From Gammaproteobacteria bacterium (GTDB lineage Bacteria > Pseudomonadota > Gammaproteobacteria > SZUA-229), in the NCBI GenBank assembly GCA_016744065.1, contig JADGFA010000025.1:1-59866 (forward strand): DNA of 59,866 nucleotides. Direction: 5' to 3'. A model generated the notes under the pieces. The model was not told where the DNA came from. It made no database searches and saw only the letters and a list, made by a program, of their open reading frames with translations. Shown here in pieces: positions 17,544 through 26,520 of this stretch. How positions within the stretch are numbered: position 1 is the stretch's first letter; the number at the start of each line of letters is the position of its first letter. The position numbers and the translations under genes were made by a program.

Positions 17544-18728
17544 ATGTTACAAAATACAGTATATCTTATTGATGATGAACCCGAAATGGTTGAACTACTG
17601 AGTGAAGCCGTCAACATGATTGGTTTAGAAACGCGTGGGTTTACTCAGGCGAGTGTTTTTTTTGAGCAGATTATAGTCTTTGCAAAAGATTCAGTTCTTA
17701 TTTTAGATTTAAATATGCCTGAAATGGATGGTATTGAGGTGATGCGGCGTTTGGCTAGTATGGATAATCCACCCGCGTTGATATTGGTGAGTGGACATGA
17801 TGCAGGCGTATTGCATTCAGCAGAAAAATTATGTGAAGCACATGAGTTAGAGCTTATTGCTTCTTTGGCCAAGCCTCTTTCGTTAGAGGGTATTTGTCAG
17901 TTATTAAAGCAGTATACGCATCGAACATTAATTGATGAAAGTGAGATAGTAAAATCAAGTAATATTAGAATAACGCCGTCTGAGATTGAACGAGCTATTA
18001 GTCATGATGAATTAGTTATGTATTATCAACCGCAGGTTGCGGTAGCGACAGGCATGCTTACGGGGGTTGAAGCGTTGGTGCGTTGGCAGCACCCTGAGCA
18101 TGGCTTATTATTTCCAGGTTATTTTATTGATGTTGCTGAGAAAAATGACTTAATAGGTATGTTAACCCAATGGATTATCAGGGCTGTTGTTAATCAGGAA
18201 AAAAAATGGCAGGAACAGGGAATGTCGATAACGGTTTCTGTCAATATTTCAGCAGAAAATATTACCAGTTTAACTTTGCCTGAGCAGTTAAGTAAGTTAC
18301 TGGAAGATAATAAACTTGACCCTAATCGTCTGGTATTAGAAGTGACTGAAAGTGCCTTAATGGGTGAGTTGGTGACATCACTGGATATTTTAACGCGTTT
18401 ACGTTTAAAAGGTTTGAAGTTATCTATAGATGATTTTGGTACTGGCTATTCGTCATTATCACAACTTCATAAAGTGCCATTTACCGAGTTAAAAATAGAT
18501 AAGAGTTTTGTTGGAAAAATCTCAGTGGATGACGAAGCAAGAGCGATTGTTAAAACTTGTATTATGCTGGGTCATGAATTAAATATGAAAGTGGTAGCTG
18601 AGGGTGTTGTCGATGAGGAAACGCTTGAGAAATTACGTCGATTGGGTTGTGATGTTGCTCAGGGTTATTATATTAGTCGACCCGTTACAGAAGAAAAATT
18701 AGTTGTTTGGATAAAAGAACATTTGTGA
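17544..18728 (+). CDS. Response regulator with EAL cyclic-di-GMP phosphodiesterase domain
   Basis: An N-terminal receiver (1-125) with acidic pair D10-D11, phosphoacceptor D55 and K110 is joined to an EAL domain (about 145-394). The EAL set looks complete: E-A-L at 176-178, N234, E266, the D-D-F-G-T-G loop at 296-301, K317 in E-L-K-I-D-K, and E353. It should be an active phosphodiesterase degrading cyclic di-GMP under control of phosphorylation. Its last base overlaps the start of the next gene, a phosphorelay protein, which is the likely phosphate source or sink. No obvious ribosome site precedes the ATG. Confidence 0.92.
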   Translation: MLQNTVYLIDDEPEMVELLSEAVNMIGLETRGFTQASVFFEQIIVFAKDSVLILDLNMPEMDGIEVMRRLASMDNPPALILVSGHDAGVLHSAEKLCEAHELELIASLAKPLSLEGICQLLKQYTHRTLIDESEIVKSSNIRITPSEIERAISHDELVMYYQPQVAVATGMLTGVEALVRWQHPEHGLLFPGYFIDVAEKNDLIGMLTQWIIRAVVNQEKKWQEQGMSITVSVNISAENITSLTLPEQLSKLLEDNKLDPNRLVLEVTESALMGELVTSLDILTRLRLKGLKLSIDDFGTGYSSLSQLHKVPFTELKIDKSFVGKISVDDEARAIVKTCIMLGHELNMKVVAEGVVDEETLEKLRRLGCDVAQGYYISRPVTEEKLVVWIKEHL

Positions 18729-19696
18729 TGGCATCAGAGAAAAATAAAACAGTAAGTCACCTCCCTGTTCATTTAAAACATGAAATCAGAACGCAGTTAA
18801 CGGCTATTCTTGGTTATTCTGAATTGTTATTGGATAATCAACAGTCAGAAAATGAACGTGCCAGGGCAATTAACACTATTATTCGTAGTGGTCGGCAGTT
18901 ACAGGCATTGATTAATAATGTATCAGATATATCAGGCAATGAAGATAAAAAAATTGAATCAAAGTTGATCGATTTTTCTGAAGAAATGATTCATTCTCAT
19001 TCATACAGTAATATTGTCAGCGGACGCATTCTGCTGGCTGAGGATAATCAGGATATTCAGGAGCTGGTTTCGTTGTATATTAAAATAGCAGGCGCTGAAG
19101 TTGATATAGCCGATAATGGTCAACAGGCACTAATTATGGCACAGCAGCAAAATTATGATTTGATTCTGATGGATATGAAAATGCCTGTAATGTCTGGCCT
19201 GGAAGCCGTAACACGCTTAACTGAGCAGGCCTGTAAAGTTCCTGTCGTTGCATTGACAGCAAATGCATTAGAAGATGTGGCCGAAGATTGTATTAAAGCG
19301 GGTTGTCGTGATTCTTTAACAAAACCAATTGATCGTCGTTGTTTTTATCAGGTATTACGGAAATATTTGCCCGCTTCTTCTGAAGAAATTGTTCCTTTGC
19401 GCTCAAGTTTGCTGGATGATGAGCCTGAGTTATTAGGCTTAATAAAAAAATATATCAATAAATATCCCAGCATGATTAAAGAGCTGAAAAAAACATTTGA
19501 GTATGCTGATGGGAGTGAATTTGAAATGTTATTGCATGATGTTAAATCAACGGGGGGTAATTATGGATTTATGTTGGTAACTAATTTGGCAATAATGATT
19601 AAAAACCATCTAAATAATGATAATCATTTTGTTATTGTATCGTTGTTAGATGAACTGGAAGGCTTGCATCAACGGATGTTAATGGCTATGGAGTAG
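18728..19696 (+). CDS. HisKA-REC-HPt phosphorelay protein lacking an ATPase domain
   Basis: Three phosphotransfer modules lie in 322 residues. A HisKA-like dimerisation helix pair (about 10-68) carries H18 in K-H-E-I-R-T-Q-L; a receiver (100-215) has E105-D106, D149 and K199; a C-terminal HPt domain (230-322) has H270 in L-L-H-D-V-K-S-T-G-G-N-Y-G. The segment between HisKA and receiver is only about 30 residues, so the HATPase_c domain of hybrid kinases is absent, with no N, G1 or G2 box. It cannot autophosphorylate by itself on known principles. The ATG at 18728 overlaps the TGA of the REC-EAL gene by one base; a TTG at 18707 is less likely. Confidence 0.88.
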   Translation: MASEKNKTVSHLPVHLKHEIRTQLTAILGYSELLLDNQQSENERARAINTIIRSGRQLQALINNVSDISGNEDKKIESKLIDFSEEMIHSHSYSNIVSGRILLAEDNQDIQELVSLYIKIAGAEVDIADNGQQALIMAQQQNYDLILMDMKMPVMSGLEAVTRLTEQACKVPVVALTANALEDVAEDCIKAGCRDSLTKPIDRRCFYQVLRKYLPASSEEIVPLRSSLLDDEPELLGLIKKYINKYPSMIKELKKTFEYADGSEFEMLLHDVKSTGGNYGFMLVTNLAIMIKNHLNNDNHFVIVSLLDELEGLHQRMLMAME

Positions 19697-19775
19697 AGGT
19701 TTACACAAAAAAGTGTGTAGATATGTTATCCGTTGAATTTTGGTTACCTGACGAGTTTGAATGGCGTATTTTTCT

Positions 19776-19829
19776 GGGCTGAAAATATATCATTACTTTT
19801 GTGATGATTTTTTCAGCCCTGATTTTTTT
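19776..19829. terminator. Bidirectional terminator between convergent genes
   Basis: GGGCTGAAAA pairs with TTTTCAGCCC, with an inner stem ATCATTAC/GTGATGAT, in all about 18 pairs. T-runs follow on both strands (TTTTTTT at 19823-19829 on plus; the stem's A-rich side on minus). It serves the phosphorelay gene and thrC. Confidence 0.8.
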
Positions 19830-19853
19830 ATAGAAGTTTTATTCTTTTTAAAA

Positions 19854-21323
19854 TTAAAGAAAAGACAATATTTCAGTTTCAATATTTTCTTTATCAATAA
19901 CTGTTTTTTGCGCAATATCTTTTTCGAATAAATTGCTGATAACTTCAGGTATATCAATATTAGCTTTTTTAGCAATTAATGTTAATGCATCAAGATCATG
20001 TGTATCTGTTTCATCTGTTAATGCATTAGCAATTACTGGTGAAAATTTGGTCCATTCAGCGGTTGAGTAAATAATTGTTTTTAATGGTTTGTTTCTGCAG
20101 GTTTCATAAGCTTTAAAGCAAGTTGCAGTGTGAGGGTCCATTAAGTAGCCTTTAGCGAAGGCATCTCGGATGTATTTTTTACCTTCAGTATCATTACAGT
20201 AATCAGCTATAAAAATATTTTGTAACTGAGATAATTCTTCATCATGTAGTTGATAGTGGTTTTTGCTATCGAGTTGTTGCATCAGCTCTCTGGTTCGGGA
20301 ACTACCAAATAAATCAAATAGAATACGTTCGATATTAGAAGATTTTAAAATATCCATAGCAGGTGATGTCGTTGGAATAACGGACTTGTTGCGTAAATCG
20401 TATGCGCCTGTTTTTATTAATTGTGTCAAAATATTATTGTTATTGGATGCGATTAATATTTTTTCAACAGGTAATCCCATTTTCATTGCATAGTAACCAC
20501 CCAGAGCATTTCCAAAGTTTCCACTGGGTACATTTAGATAAATTTTTTCACCTAAAGTGATGGCGTTTTGTCGGACGAGTTCAAGGTATGAGTGGATATG
20601 GTAAATAGTCTGGAAAATAATACGGCCAAAGTTTACTGAGTTGGCGGCTGACAGAAAAATATTTTTTTCCTGTAATTTTTGTTTAAATGTATCTGAACCT
20701 AATAGTTGTTTGAGTGCGCTTTGTGCATCGTCAAAATCGCCATGAATACCAATGACTTTAAGGTTTTTTGCACTTTCAGTTACCATTTGCAGGCGCTGTA
20801 CATCGGAGGTGCCTCCGTCTGGATACAGGCAGGCAACTTGAACATTGCTACGGTTTTTAAATGTTTCTAAGGCCGCAGGGCCGGTATCACCAGATGTGGC
20901 CGCGAGTATGAGGTAGTTTTCATTACGTTTTTGTGCAAGTGCGGATAGCACGATGCCAAAAGGCTGTAGTGCCATGTCTTTAAATGCACGGGTTGGCCCG
21001 TGGTATAGTTCGCTGACGTATAGGTCATCGTAGACTTTATTGACTGGAACGGGATTATTGCTGTCATCAAATTCATCATATAGGTTCAGGGCTTTTTCAA
21101 TGACATCCTGATCTATGTCTATTTCAAATGCGGCCAATAAGTCTCGTGCTAGTGTTTTGTAATCTGCATGCAGGTGGTCCTGTAGAAAGTTCAGGCCCAG
21201 GTCTGGTAGTGATTCCGGGGAGTAGATACCACCAAAAGAAGAGATTGGGCTTAAAATAGCTTCAGAAAAATTAACATGGGTTGGACGTTGTCCATCGTTG
21301 CCGCGGGTTTCTATGAATTTCAT
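19854..21323 (-). CDS. thrC: Threonine synthase ThrC
   Basis: PLP enzyme converting O-phosphohomoserine to threonine. The 489-residue protein belongs to the longer class. The PLP lysine lies in G-P-T-R-A-F-K-D-M-A near residues 108-117, and the cofactor-phosphate loop region A-A-T-S-G-D-T-G-P-A-A near 141-151. It is not next to hom or thrB. Upstream, the four-copy 13-bp tandem repeat (21391-21442) lies within 70-120 bp of the ATG, where it could affect expression. Confidence 0.95.
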   Translation of the reverse strand: MKFIETRGNDGQRPTHVNFSEAILSPISSFGGIYSPESLPDLGLNFLQDHLHADYKTLARDLLAAFEIDIDQDVIEKALNLYDEFDDSNNPVPVNKVYDDLYVSELYHGPTRAFKDMALQPFGIVLSALAQKRNENYLILAATSGDTGPAALETFKNRSNVQVACLYPDGGTSDVQRLQMVTESAKNLKVIGIHGDFDDAQSALKQLLGSDTFKQKLQEKNIFLSAANSVNFGRIIFQTIYHIHSYLELVRQNAITLGEKIYLNVPSGNFGNALGGYYAMKMGLPVEKILIASNNNNILTQLIKTGAYDLRNKSVIPTTSPAMDILKSSNIERILFDLFGSSRTRELMQQLDSKNHYQLHDEELSQLQNIFIADYCNDTEGKKYIRDAFAKGYLMDPHTATCFKAYETCRNKPLKTIIYSTAEWTKFSPVIANALTDETDTHDLDALTLIAKKANIDIPEVISNLFEKDIAQKTVIDKENIETEILSFL

Positions 21324-21390
21324 ATGATGTAAGCTTGTTTGTACTTAATAAAGATGCAAATTATAGCGAAAAGATTCGGCATTTCATATG

Positions 21391-21442
21391 CTTTCGTACA
21401 GGGCTTTCGTACAGGGCTTTCGTACAGGGCTTTCGTACAGGG
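21391..21442. repeat. Four perfect copies of a 13-bp tandem repeat
   Basis: CTTTCGTACAGGG occurs four times without a mismatch at 21391, 21404, 21417 and 21430. The last CAGGGCT (21438-21444) pairs perfectly with AGCCCTG (21461-21467), and each copy junction also contains CAGGGCT, so alternative hairpins are possible. The array lies upstream of thrC and downstream of mgtE. Copy number is likely variable between strains. Confidence 0.97.
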
Positions 21443-21559
21443 CTTGACATAGAGGTATAGAGCCCTGAAATATAGTGCAGGTTACTGGTTATGTCATTTC
21501 AGGCCCTGGGCTTAGTAGGAGGGCCAGAAGGGTGTGCCAGGAGGCTGATCTGGCAGAGT

Positions 21560-22942
21560 TTAGAGTAGAAAAACGGTGGCCAGGCCTAGAAAAGCCAGTA
21601 AACCTACAATGTCTGTAATCGTGGTTAAAATCACACTGCCTGCAATTGCCGGGTCTATATGGAATTTTTTTAGAATAATGGGAATGGCGACGCCAGATGC
21701 AGCAGCAAAAAACAGATTAATTATGAGGGCGGCAGCAATGACAAGACCAACGGAATAATCGCCAAACCAGATAGTGGCAATGATCGCGACTACGACAGCC
21801 CAGATTATGCCATTAAAAAGCCCGACCATAACTTCTTTGTTAAAAACCCAGCGCCGATTACTGCGGCTGAGCTGGCCTAGTGCAATGCTACGTATGACCA
21901 GGGTAATAGTTTGACTACCGGCTATTCCTCCCATGCTGGCGACTACATTCATTAAAATGGCAACAGTAACGACTTTTTCAAGTGTGGTTTCAAAATTACT
22001 AACAACCCAGGATGCCAGAAATGCGGTAAGTAAATTGATGCCTAGCCAGATGGCTCTACGTTGAGAGCTGGGTAGAACAGGCGCAAACAGGTCTTCCTCA
22101 TCGTTTAAACCCGCCATGCTTAATACAGAGTGGTCGGCTTCTTCACGAATAACGTCAACAACGTCATCAACGGTGATTCGACCCAGTAGCATATTATTGC
22201 CATCGACGACGGGTGCTGTAATCAGGTCAAGGTCTTCGAATACCATCGCTACGTCATTGTCTTCCATATCAGATGGAATAGCTGCAATCTCGTGATCCAT
22301 GACATCTTCGACTGTTTTTTCGGGTTCATTAATCAGTAACTGAGATAATGCGAGTATCCCCAAATAGTGATTATCTCTGTCGACAACGATGAGATGGTCG
22401 GTTGGTTTGGGGATGTCGCCCAGTAAACGTAAGTAACGTAATACCACATCCAGTGTGACTTCCGGGCGTACAGTGATGGTATCGGTATTCATCATGCCGC
22501 CGGCACTGTCTTCTGGGAAAGAAAGAACAGATTCAAGCATTTTGCGATGTTGACTATCTAATGAATGCAGAACCTGGTCAATTACCGAATCAGGAAGTGA
22601 CTGTACAAAGTCAGCGGAGTCATCGACTTCAAGATCTTCAGCTACTTGCACCAGTTGCTCTGGGGACATGTCTTTAATCAGGCCGAGGCGAATTTCATCG
22701 CCCAGGTTATTGAGTACTTCTGCTTTCAGTTTTTTAGAAACCAGCGGCCAGATAACCAGTCGTTCATGTGAAGGAAGGGATTCGAGCAGGTGAGCTACTT
22801 CAGCAGGGTGCAAGGCATTAAGCATGCCTTCCGCATGGTGTAGTGTGCCGGACTCAAGTGCACCTGATAATGTTAATAATTGCTGTTCTGTTTTTTCGGT
22901 GATGTCAGTGCTGTCTACCATGTTTTTTTCAGCCCAGTGCAT
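21560..22942 (-). CDS. mgtE: Magnesium transporter MgtE
   Basis: Inner-membrane Mg2+ channel gated by cytosolic magnesium. An N-terminal superhelical domain (about 10-135) is followed by a CBS pair (about 140-265) and five membrane helices (about 290-460). The pore segment with the P-x-x-A-G-S motif appears near the end (H-I-D-P-A-I-A-G-S-V-I-L). Length is normal. An internal Met at 22921 is an alternative start; neither has a good ribosome site. It lies downstream of the PTS genes on the same strand, separated by 118 bp. Confidence 0.95.
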   Translation of the reverse strand: MHWAEKNMVDSTDITEKTEQQLLTLSGALESGTLHHAEGMLNALHPAEVAHLLESLPSHERLVIWPLVSKKLKAEVLNNLGDEIRLGLIKDMSPEQLVQVAEDLEVDDSADFVQSLPDSVIDQVLHSLDSQHRKMLESVLSFPEDSAGGMMNTDTITVRPEVTLDVVLRYLRLLGDIPKPTDHLIVVDRDNHYLGILALSQLLINEPEKTVEDVMDHEIAAIPSDMEDNDVAMVFEDLDLITAPVVDGNNMLLGRITVDDVVDVIREEADHSVLSMAGLNDEEDLFAPVLPSSQRRAIWLGINLLTAFLASWVVSNFETTLEKVVTVAILMNVVASMGGIAGSQTITLVIRSIALGQLSRSNRRWVFNKEVMVGLFNGIIWAVVVAIIATIWFGDYSVGLVIAAALIINLFFAAASGVAIPIILKKFHIDPAIAGSVILTTITDIVGLLAFLGLATVFLL

Positions 22943-23060
22943 GGTTTATTTATAGCTTGGAGTTTATAGAGTTATTGATGTTAAGTGTAGTTTAAAGTCG
23001 TATGTTAAAAGAAAAAATATTTTTTTTGCGGGAGGGGCTGCTTTGTACTTGCAGATATAT

Positions 23061-24812
23061 TTATAAAAAGCGTAGATTTAATTCTTCTACTGCCAGCTTG
23101 ATTTCCTGTGGGTCGGATAAGGTCATAATTTTTTCTGTCAGTGGGCGTAATTGAGTTATTTCGCTGTGATTAATAATATGTTTAATATCCAGCAGGCTGT
23201 TTGCCTGCACACTGAAGCACTGTAATCCCATCCCGAGTAATAAGCGTGTGTACTGCGTGTCTGATGCCATCTCTCCACACATTGAAACCTGAATGCCCTG
23301 AGTCTCGCCGGCGTTGAGTGTCATTTGTATTAGTTTTAAAACGGCTGGATGTAAAGGGTTGTATAAATAACTGACTTCATCATCAATACGGTCAAAAGCC
23401 AGGGTGTATTGAATTAAATCATTGGTGCCTATAGATAAAAAATCCAGCTTATTTGCGAGGCTATCAGCAACCAGTGCCGCAGATGGCACTTCAATCATGG
23501 CACCTATTTTAATATTATTATCAAATCGGATACGTCGGGATTTTAATTCTGCCTTTGCCTGTTCAATAAGCTCCAGTGTCTGTTCCATTTCAGAAATACA
23601 GCTTATCATTGGTATCATCATATTGACGGGACCGTACCCTGCGGTACGTAAAATGGCTTTTATCTGTGGTAGAAAGAGCGATGGGTCTTTCAGGCATCGC
23701 CTGATTGCGCGCAGGCCTAATGCCGGGTTATGTATCAGGGGGCCATGCTGGGTTGTATCAGCAAGTTCTTTATCTGCACCTAAGTCAATCGTGCGAATGG
23801 TAAGGGGGTGGCCTTTTAGTGAGCGCAGTGTGCGACGGTAGGTTTCAAACTGTTCATCTTCACTGGGTAATCGATTATGCTCAATAAAAAGCATTTCAGT
23901 TCGGTATAAACCGACACCCGTATGATCAAACTGACGTAATGTGCGGACATCATCAGGTCGGTCAATATTGCCATGTAAATGTATTTTTAAACCATCTTTT
24001 GTTTTAGTTGGTTTATTTTTTAAGTCAAATAAAAGTTTACGCCGTTGACGCTCATTTCGTATCAGACTTTTAAAATGCGCAATATCTTTTTTGGCCGGAT
24101 TAATATGAACTTTTCCGGTATTTCCATCCAGTACAATTAAATCATTTGCCTGTATCAGATGTTTTGCATCATGAACACCGACAATGGTAGGAATACCTAA
24201 ATTCCGTGCAAGTATTGCGGTGTGTGATAATGGGCCGCCATATTCAGTTATAAATCCAGCAATTTTCTGATGTTGCATTAATAATGTATCAGCCGGCGTT
24301 AAATCATCGGCAACAATAATTCGGCCTTTTAGGTGATCGCCCAGTTTATCTTCTGCATGATTAAGATCTGGCTCATTCATCAGGCAGCGTTGAATTCGTT
24401 CTGTTACATGGATGATGTCATCTTTGCGGGTTTTTAAATAAGGGTCATCCATGTCGTCGAACACTTTTACAATGCGTTCAACCTGTACCTGCAGGGCCCA
24501 TTCGGCATTACATAAACGAGCTCGAATATGGCTAACCGTGTCTTCATATAAAACAGGATCATCGAGCATCAGAAGATGTGTATCTATAAATAAAGTTATA
24601 TCGTGAGGTGTGTCACCGGAAATAGTGTTTTTAATATTATTTAATTGTTGTTGTGCTTTTATTCGAGCATCTTCAAAGCGTTTAATTTCATCATCAGCCG
24701 AAAATTTTGAAATAGAATATTCTAAAACTTCGGGTAATTCACGGTAATATACATAGGCTGGACCTATGCATATACCTTTGGAAACACCTATGCCCTGAAG
24801 AGTTAAAGACAT
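23061..24812 (-). CDS. ptsI: PTS enzyme I (phosphoenolpyruvate-protein phosphotransferase)
   Basis: Takes phosphate from PEP and passes it to HPr. The 583 residues have the standard layout without the GAF domain of PtsP: HPr-binding helices, the phosphohistidine domain with H197 in G-G-P-L-S-H-T-A-I-L-A-R-N, and the PEP-binding TIM barrel with F-D-R-I-D-D and C-G-E-M-A-S-D near the end. It starts 3 bp after the HPr stop. With no sugar permease nearby, its role is probably regulatory. Confidence 0.95.
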   Translation of the reverse strand: MSLTLQGIGVSKGICIGPAYVYYRELPEVLEYSISKFSADDEIKRFEDARIKAQQQLNNIKNTISGDTPHDITLFIDTHLLMLDDPVLYEDTVSHIRARLCNAEWALQVQVERIVKVFDDMDDPYLKTRKDDIIHVTERIQRCLMNEPDLNHAEDKLGDHLKGRIIVADDLTPADTLLMQHQKIAGFITEYGGPLSHTAILARNLGIPTIVGVHDAKHLIQANDLIVLDGNTGKVHINPAKKDIAHFKSLIRNERQRRKLLFDLKNKPTKTKDGLKIHLHGNIDRPDDVRTLRQFDHTGVGLYRTEMLFIEHNRLPSEDEQFETYRRTLRSLKGHPLTIRTIDLGADKELADTTQHGPLIHNPALGLRAIRRCLKDPSLFLPQIKAILRTAGYGPVNMMIPMISCISEMEQTLELIEQAKAELKSRRIRFDNNIKIGAMIEVPSAALVADSLANKLDFLSIGTNDLIQYTLAFDRIDDEVSYLYNPLHPAVLKLIQMTLNAGETQGIQVSMCGEMASDTQYTRLLLGMGLQCFSVQANSLLDIKHIINHSEITQLRPLTEKIMTLSDPQEIKLAVEELNLRFL

Positions 24813-24815
24813 GTT

Positions 24816-25091
24816 TTATTCGTCCTCATCAAAGCGATTTTTTATTAAACAGGTAAGGGCATCCAGGCATGTATCTGAGTCGTCACCTTCAATATGTAAG
24901 GTAATAAAGCTACCTTTACCTGCTGCTAGCATCATAACGCCCATAATGCTTTTTCCATTAATACGTTGGCCATTTTTTTCCACATCAACATGGCTGGAAA
25001 AACCAGAAGCAACACTGACAAATTTTGCCGCAGCGCGGGCATGCATGCCCAGTTTATTTATTATTTCAATATTATGATTGATTTGTCCCAT
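24816..25091 (-). CDS. ptsH: Phosphocarrier protein HPr
   Basis: A 91-residue HPr. H17 in L-G-M-H-A-R-A-A is the site phosphorylated by enzyme I. S48 in N-G-K-S-I-M-G-V-M-M-L is the regulatory serine site, the substrate of HPr kinase/phosphorylase, which is encoded in the same cluster. Both sites being intact indicates dual control. Starts one base after the EIIA stop. Confidence 0.95.
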   Translation of the reverse strand: MGQINHNIEIINKLGMHARAAAKFVSVASGFSSHVDVEKNGQRINGKSIMGVMMLAAGKGSFITLHIEGDDSDTCLDALTCLIKNRFDEDE

Positions 25092-25092
25092 A

Positions 25093-25497
25093 TTATTTTA
25101 TTTCATCCTGACATTCGCATAATAATATGCCGTCGTGTCCACCACTTACTGCTTTTAGCGCCATATTTGTCATGTTAAGTTGTGGGTAATTTAATATACG
25201 CACTAGCATGGGCAAGTTAATGCCAGCAACGAGTGTGCAGTTAAAATCATCGCAAAGCTGTTTGCCTATGTTGGAGGGTGTTGCTCCATAAATATCTGTG
25301 AGAATAAGTACGCCATTACCCGTATCTAAAGTGTTTAAATATTCTTTTGCCTGAGACAAAACGTCAGCGACAGGGTAGTCAAGAGGTACTTCCAGTGCTC
25401 GGGTTGCCAGCGGGCAGGTATCGAGCATTTGTCTGGCTGTATCTAATAGACTTGATGCAATGTTTTTGTGTGTAATAAGTAACAGTCCAACACTCAT
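25093..25497 (-). CDS. PTS EIIA component, mannose family
   Basis: A 134-residue stand-alone EIIA-Man domain. The phosphorylatable H10 lies in L-L-I-T-H-K-N at the N-terminus, as in the family, and G-V-L-I-L-T-D-I-Y-G-A-T-P-S-N follows. No EIIB, EIIC or EIID partner is present in the window, so it is likely a regulatory phosphate acceptor rather than part of a sugar transporter. Confidence 0.92.
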   Translation of the reverse strand: MSVGLLLITHKNIASSLLDTARQMLDTCPLATRALEVPLDYPVADVLSQAKEYLNTLDTGNGVLILTDIYGATPSNIGKQLCDDFNCTLVAGINLPMLVRILNYPQLNMTNMALKAVSGGHDGILLCECQDEIK

Positions 25498-25536
25498 GAT
25501 ATTGTTTCGGCTTTATAATTAATATTCATAATTGGT

Positions 25537-26394
25537 TTATTCCATTTCACGGTGGCGTAGTGATACGCTTGAAAACTTGTTGCGAAAATAATTATTGAGT
25601 TGTTCAGCAATATAAACAGAGCGATGCTGCCCACCGGTGCAGCCAATTGAAACGGTTAGATAATAACGACTTTGTTCGGCAAATTTAGGTATCCAGTATT
25701 CCATGAAATCTTTAATATGATTAAACATGTCAGTTACGTCATTATGGCTCTGAAAAAATGCCTGCACTTCTGGGTCCTGTCCGGTGAGTGGGCGCAGTGC
25801 AGGTTCCCAGTGAGGATTTGGCAGGCAACGCACATCAAAGACAAAATCAGAATCAGTTGGTGTATTGTGTTTAAAACCAAATGACTGAAAAAGAATAGAT
25901 AATTCCTGGTTTTGCCGAGAAATAATACGATTTTTTACCAGTGTTCTCAGTTGGTGAACATTAGTGTGTGTGGTGTCCAGGCAAAGGTGTGCATCCTGAG
26001 AAATAGGCAGTAATAAGTTACGTTCAATATCAATAGCTTCTGCTAGTGGTATGCCTTTTCTGGTCAATGGGTGGCGTCGCCGCGTATCACTAAAACGTTT
26101 TATTAATTCATTTATTTCAGCCTGGAAATAAATAACTTTAACTTCAATTTTATTGTTTTTTATTTCTTTAATAATTTGATTGAAGCGTTTTAAATCATTT
26201 GCACCACTACGTGCGTCTATACCAACAGCAACTTCCTGATAAATCTGTATTTGCTGGTTGTTAATATGTTGGGTAAATTCACTTAAAAGACCTAGCGGGA
26301 AATTATCGACACAATAAAAGCCTTCATCTTCTAGTGTGTGCAATGCAACTGTTTTACCTGAACCGGACAAGCCGCTGATGATTATTAGTTTCAT
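25537..26394 (-). CDS. rapZ: RNase adapter / nucleotide-binding protein RapZ
   Basis: P-loop protein with Walker A G-L-S-G-S-G-K-T at 8-15 and the C-terminal I-G-C-T-G-G-Q-H-R-S-V motif. In E. coli it delivers the small RNA GlmZ to RNase E in hexosamine control; outside enterics the ligand is less clear. Length (285) is typical. It sits between hprK/ptsN and the PTS genes, a widespread arrangement. A 126-bp gap separates it from hprK, so a separate promoter is possible. Confidence 0.95.
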   Translation of the reverse strand: MKLIIISGLSGSGKTVALHTLEDEGFYCVDNFPLGLLSEFTQHINNQQIQIYQEVAVGIDARSGANDLKRFNQIIKEIKNNKIEVKVIYFQAEINELIKRFSDTRRRHPLTRKGIPLAEAIDIERNLLLPISQDAHLCLDTTHTNVHQLRTLVKNRIISRQNQELSILFQSFGFKHNTPTDSDFVFDVRCLPNPHWEPALRPLTGQDPEVQAFFQSHNDVTDMFNHIKDFMEYWIPKFAEQSRYYLTVSIGCTGGQHRSVYIAEQLNNYFRNKFSSVSLRHREME

Positions 26395-26520
26395 GTTTAA
26401 ATGTATTATTTTATTGTGTTAGTTTTAAAAGTTATGAGTCGTAAATTATAAAGCAATGAATTCTCTCCGTGAGAAAGGTTGCTTTGGGCTCGTTGTTTCG
26501 GGTTTAGAGATTACGATTAC

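Noticed and set aside
21444..21476. Promoter reading rightwards (TTGACA at 21444)
   Set aside because: No -10 at correct spacing, and no plus-strand gene follows.
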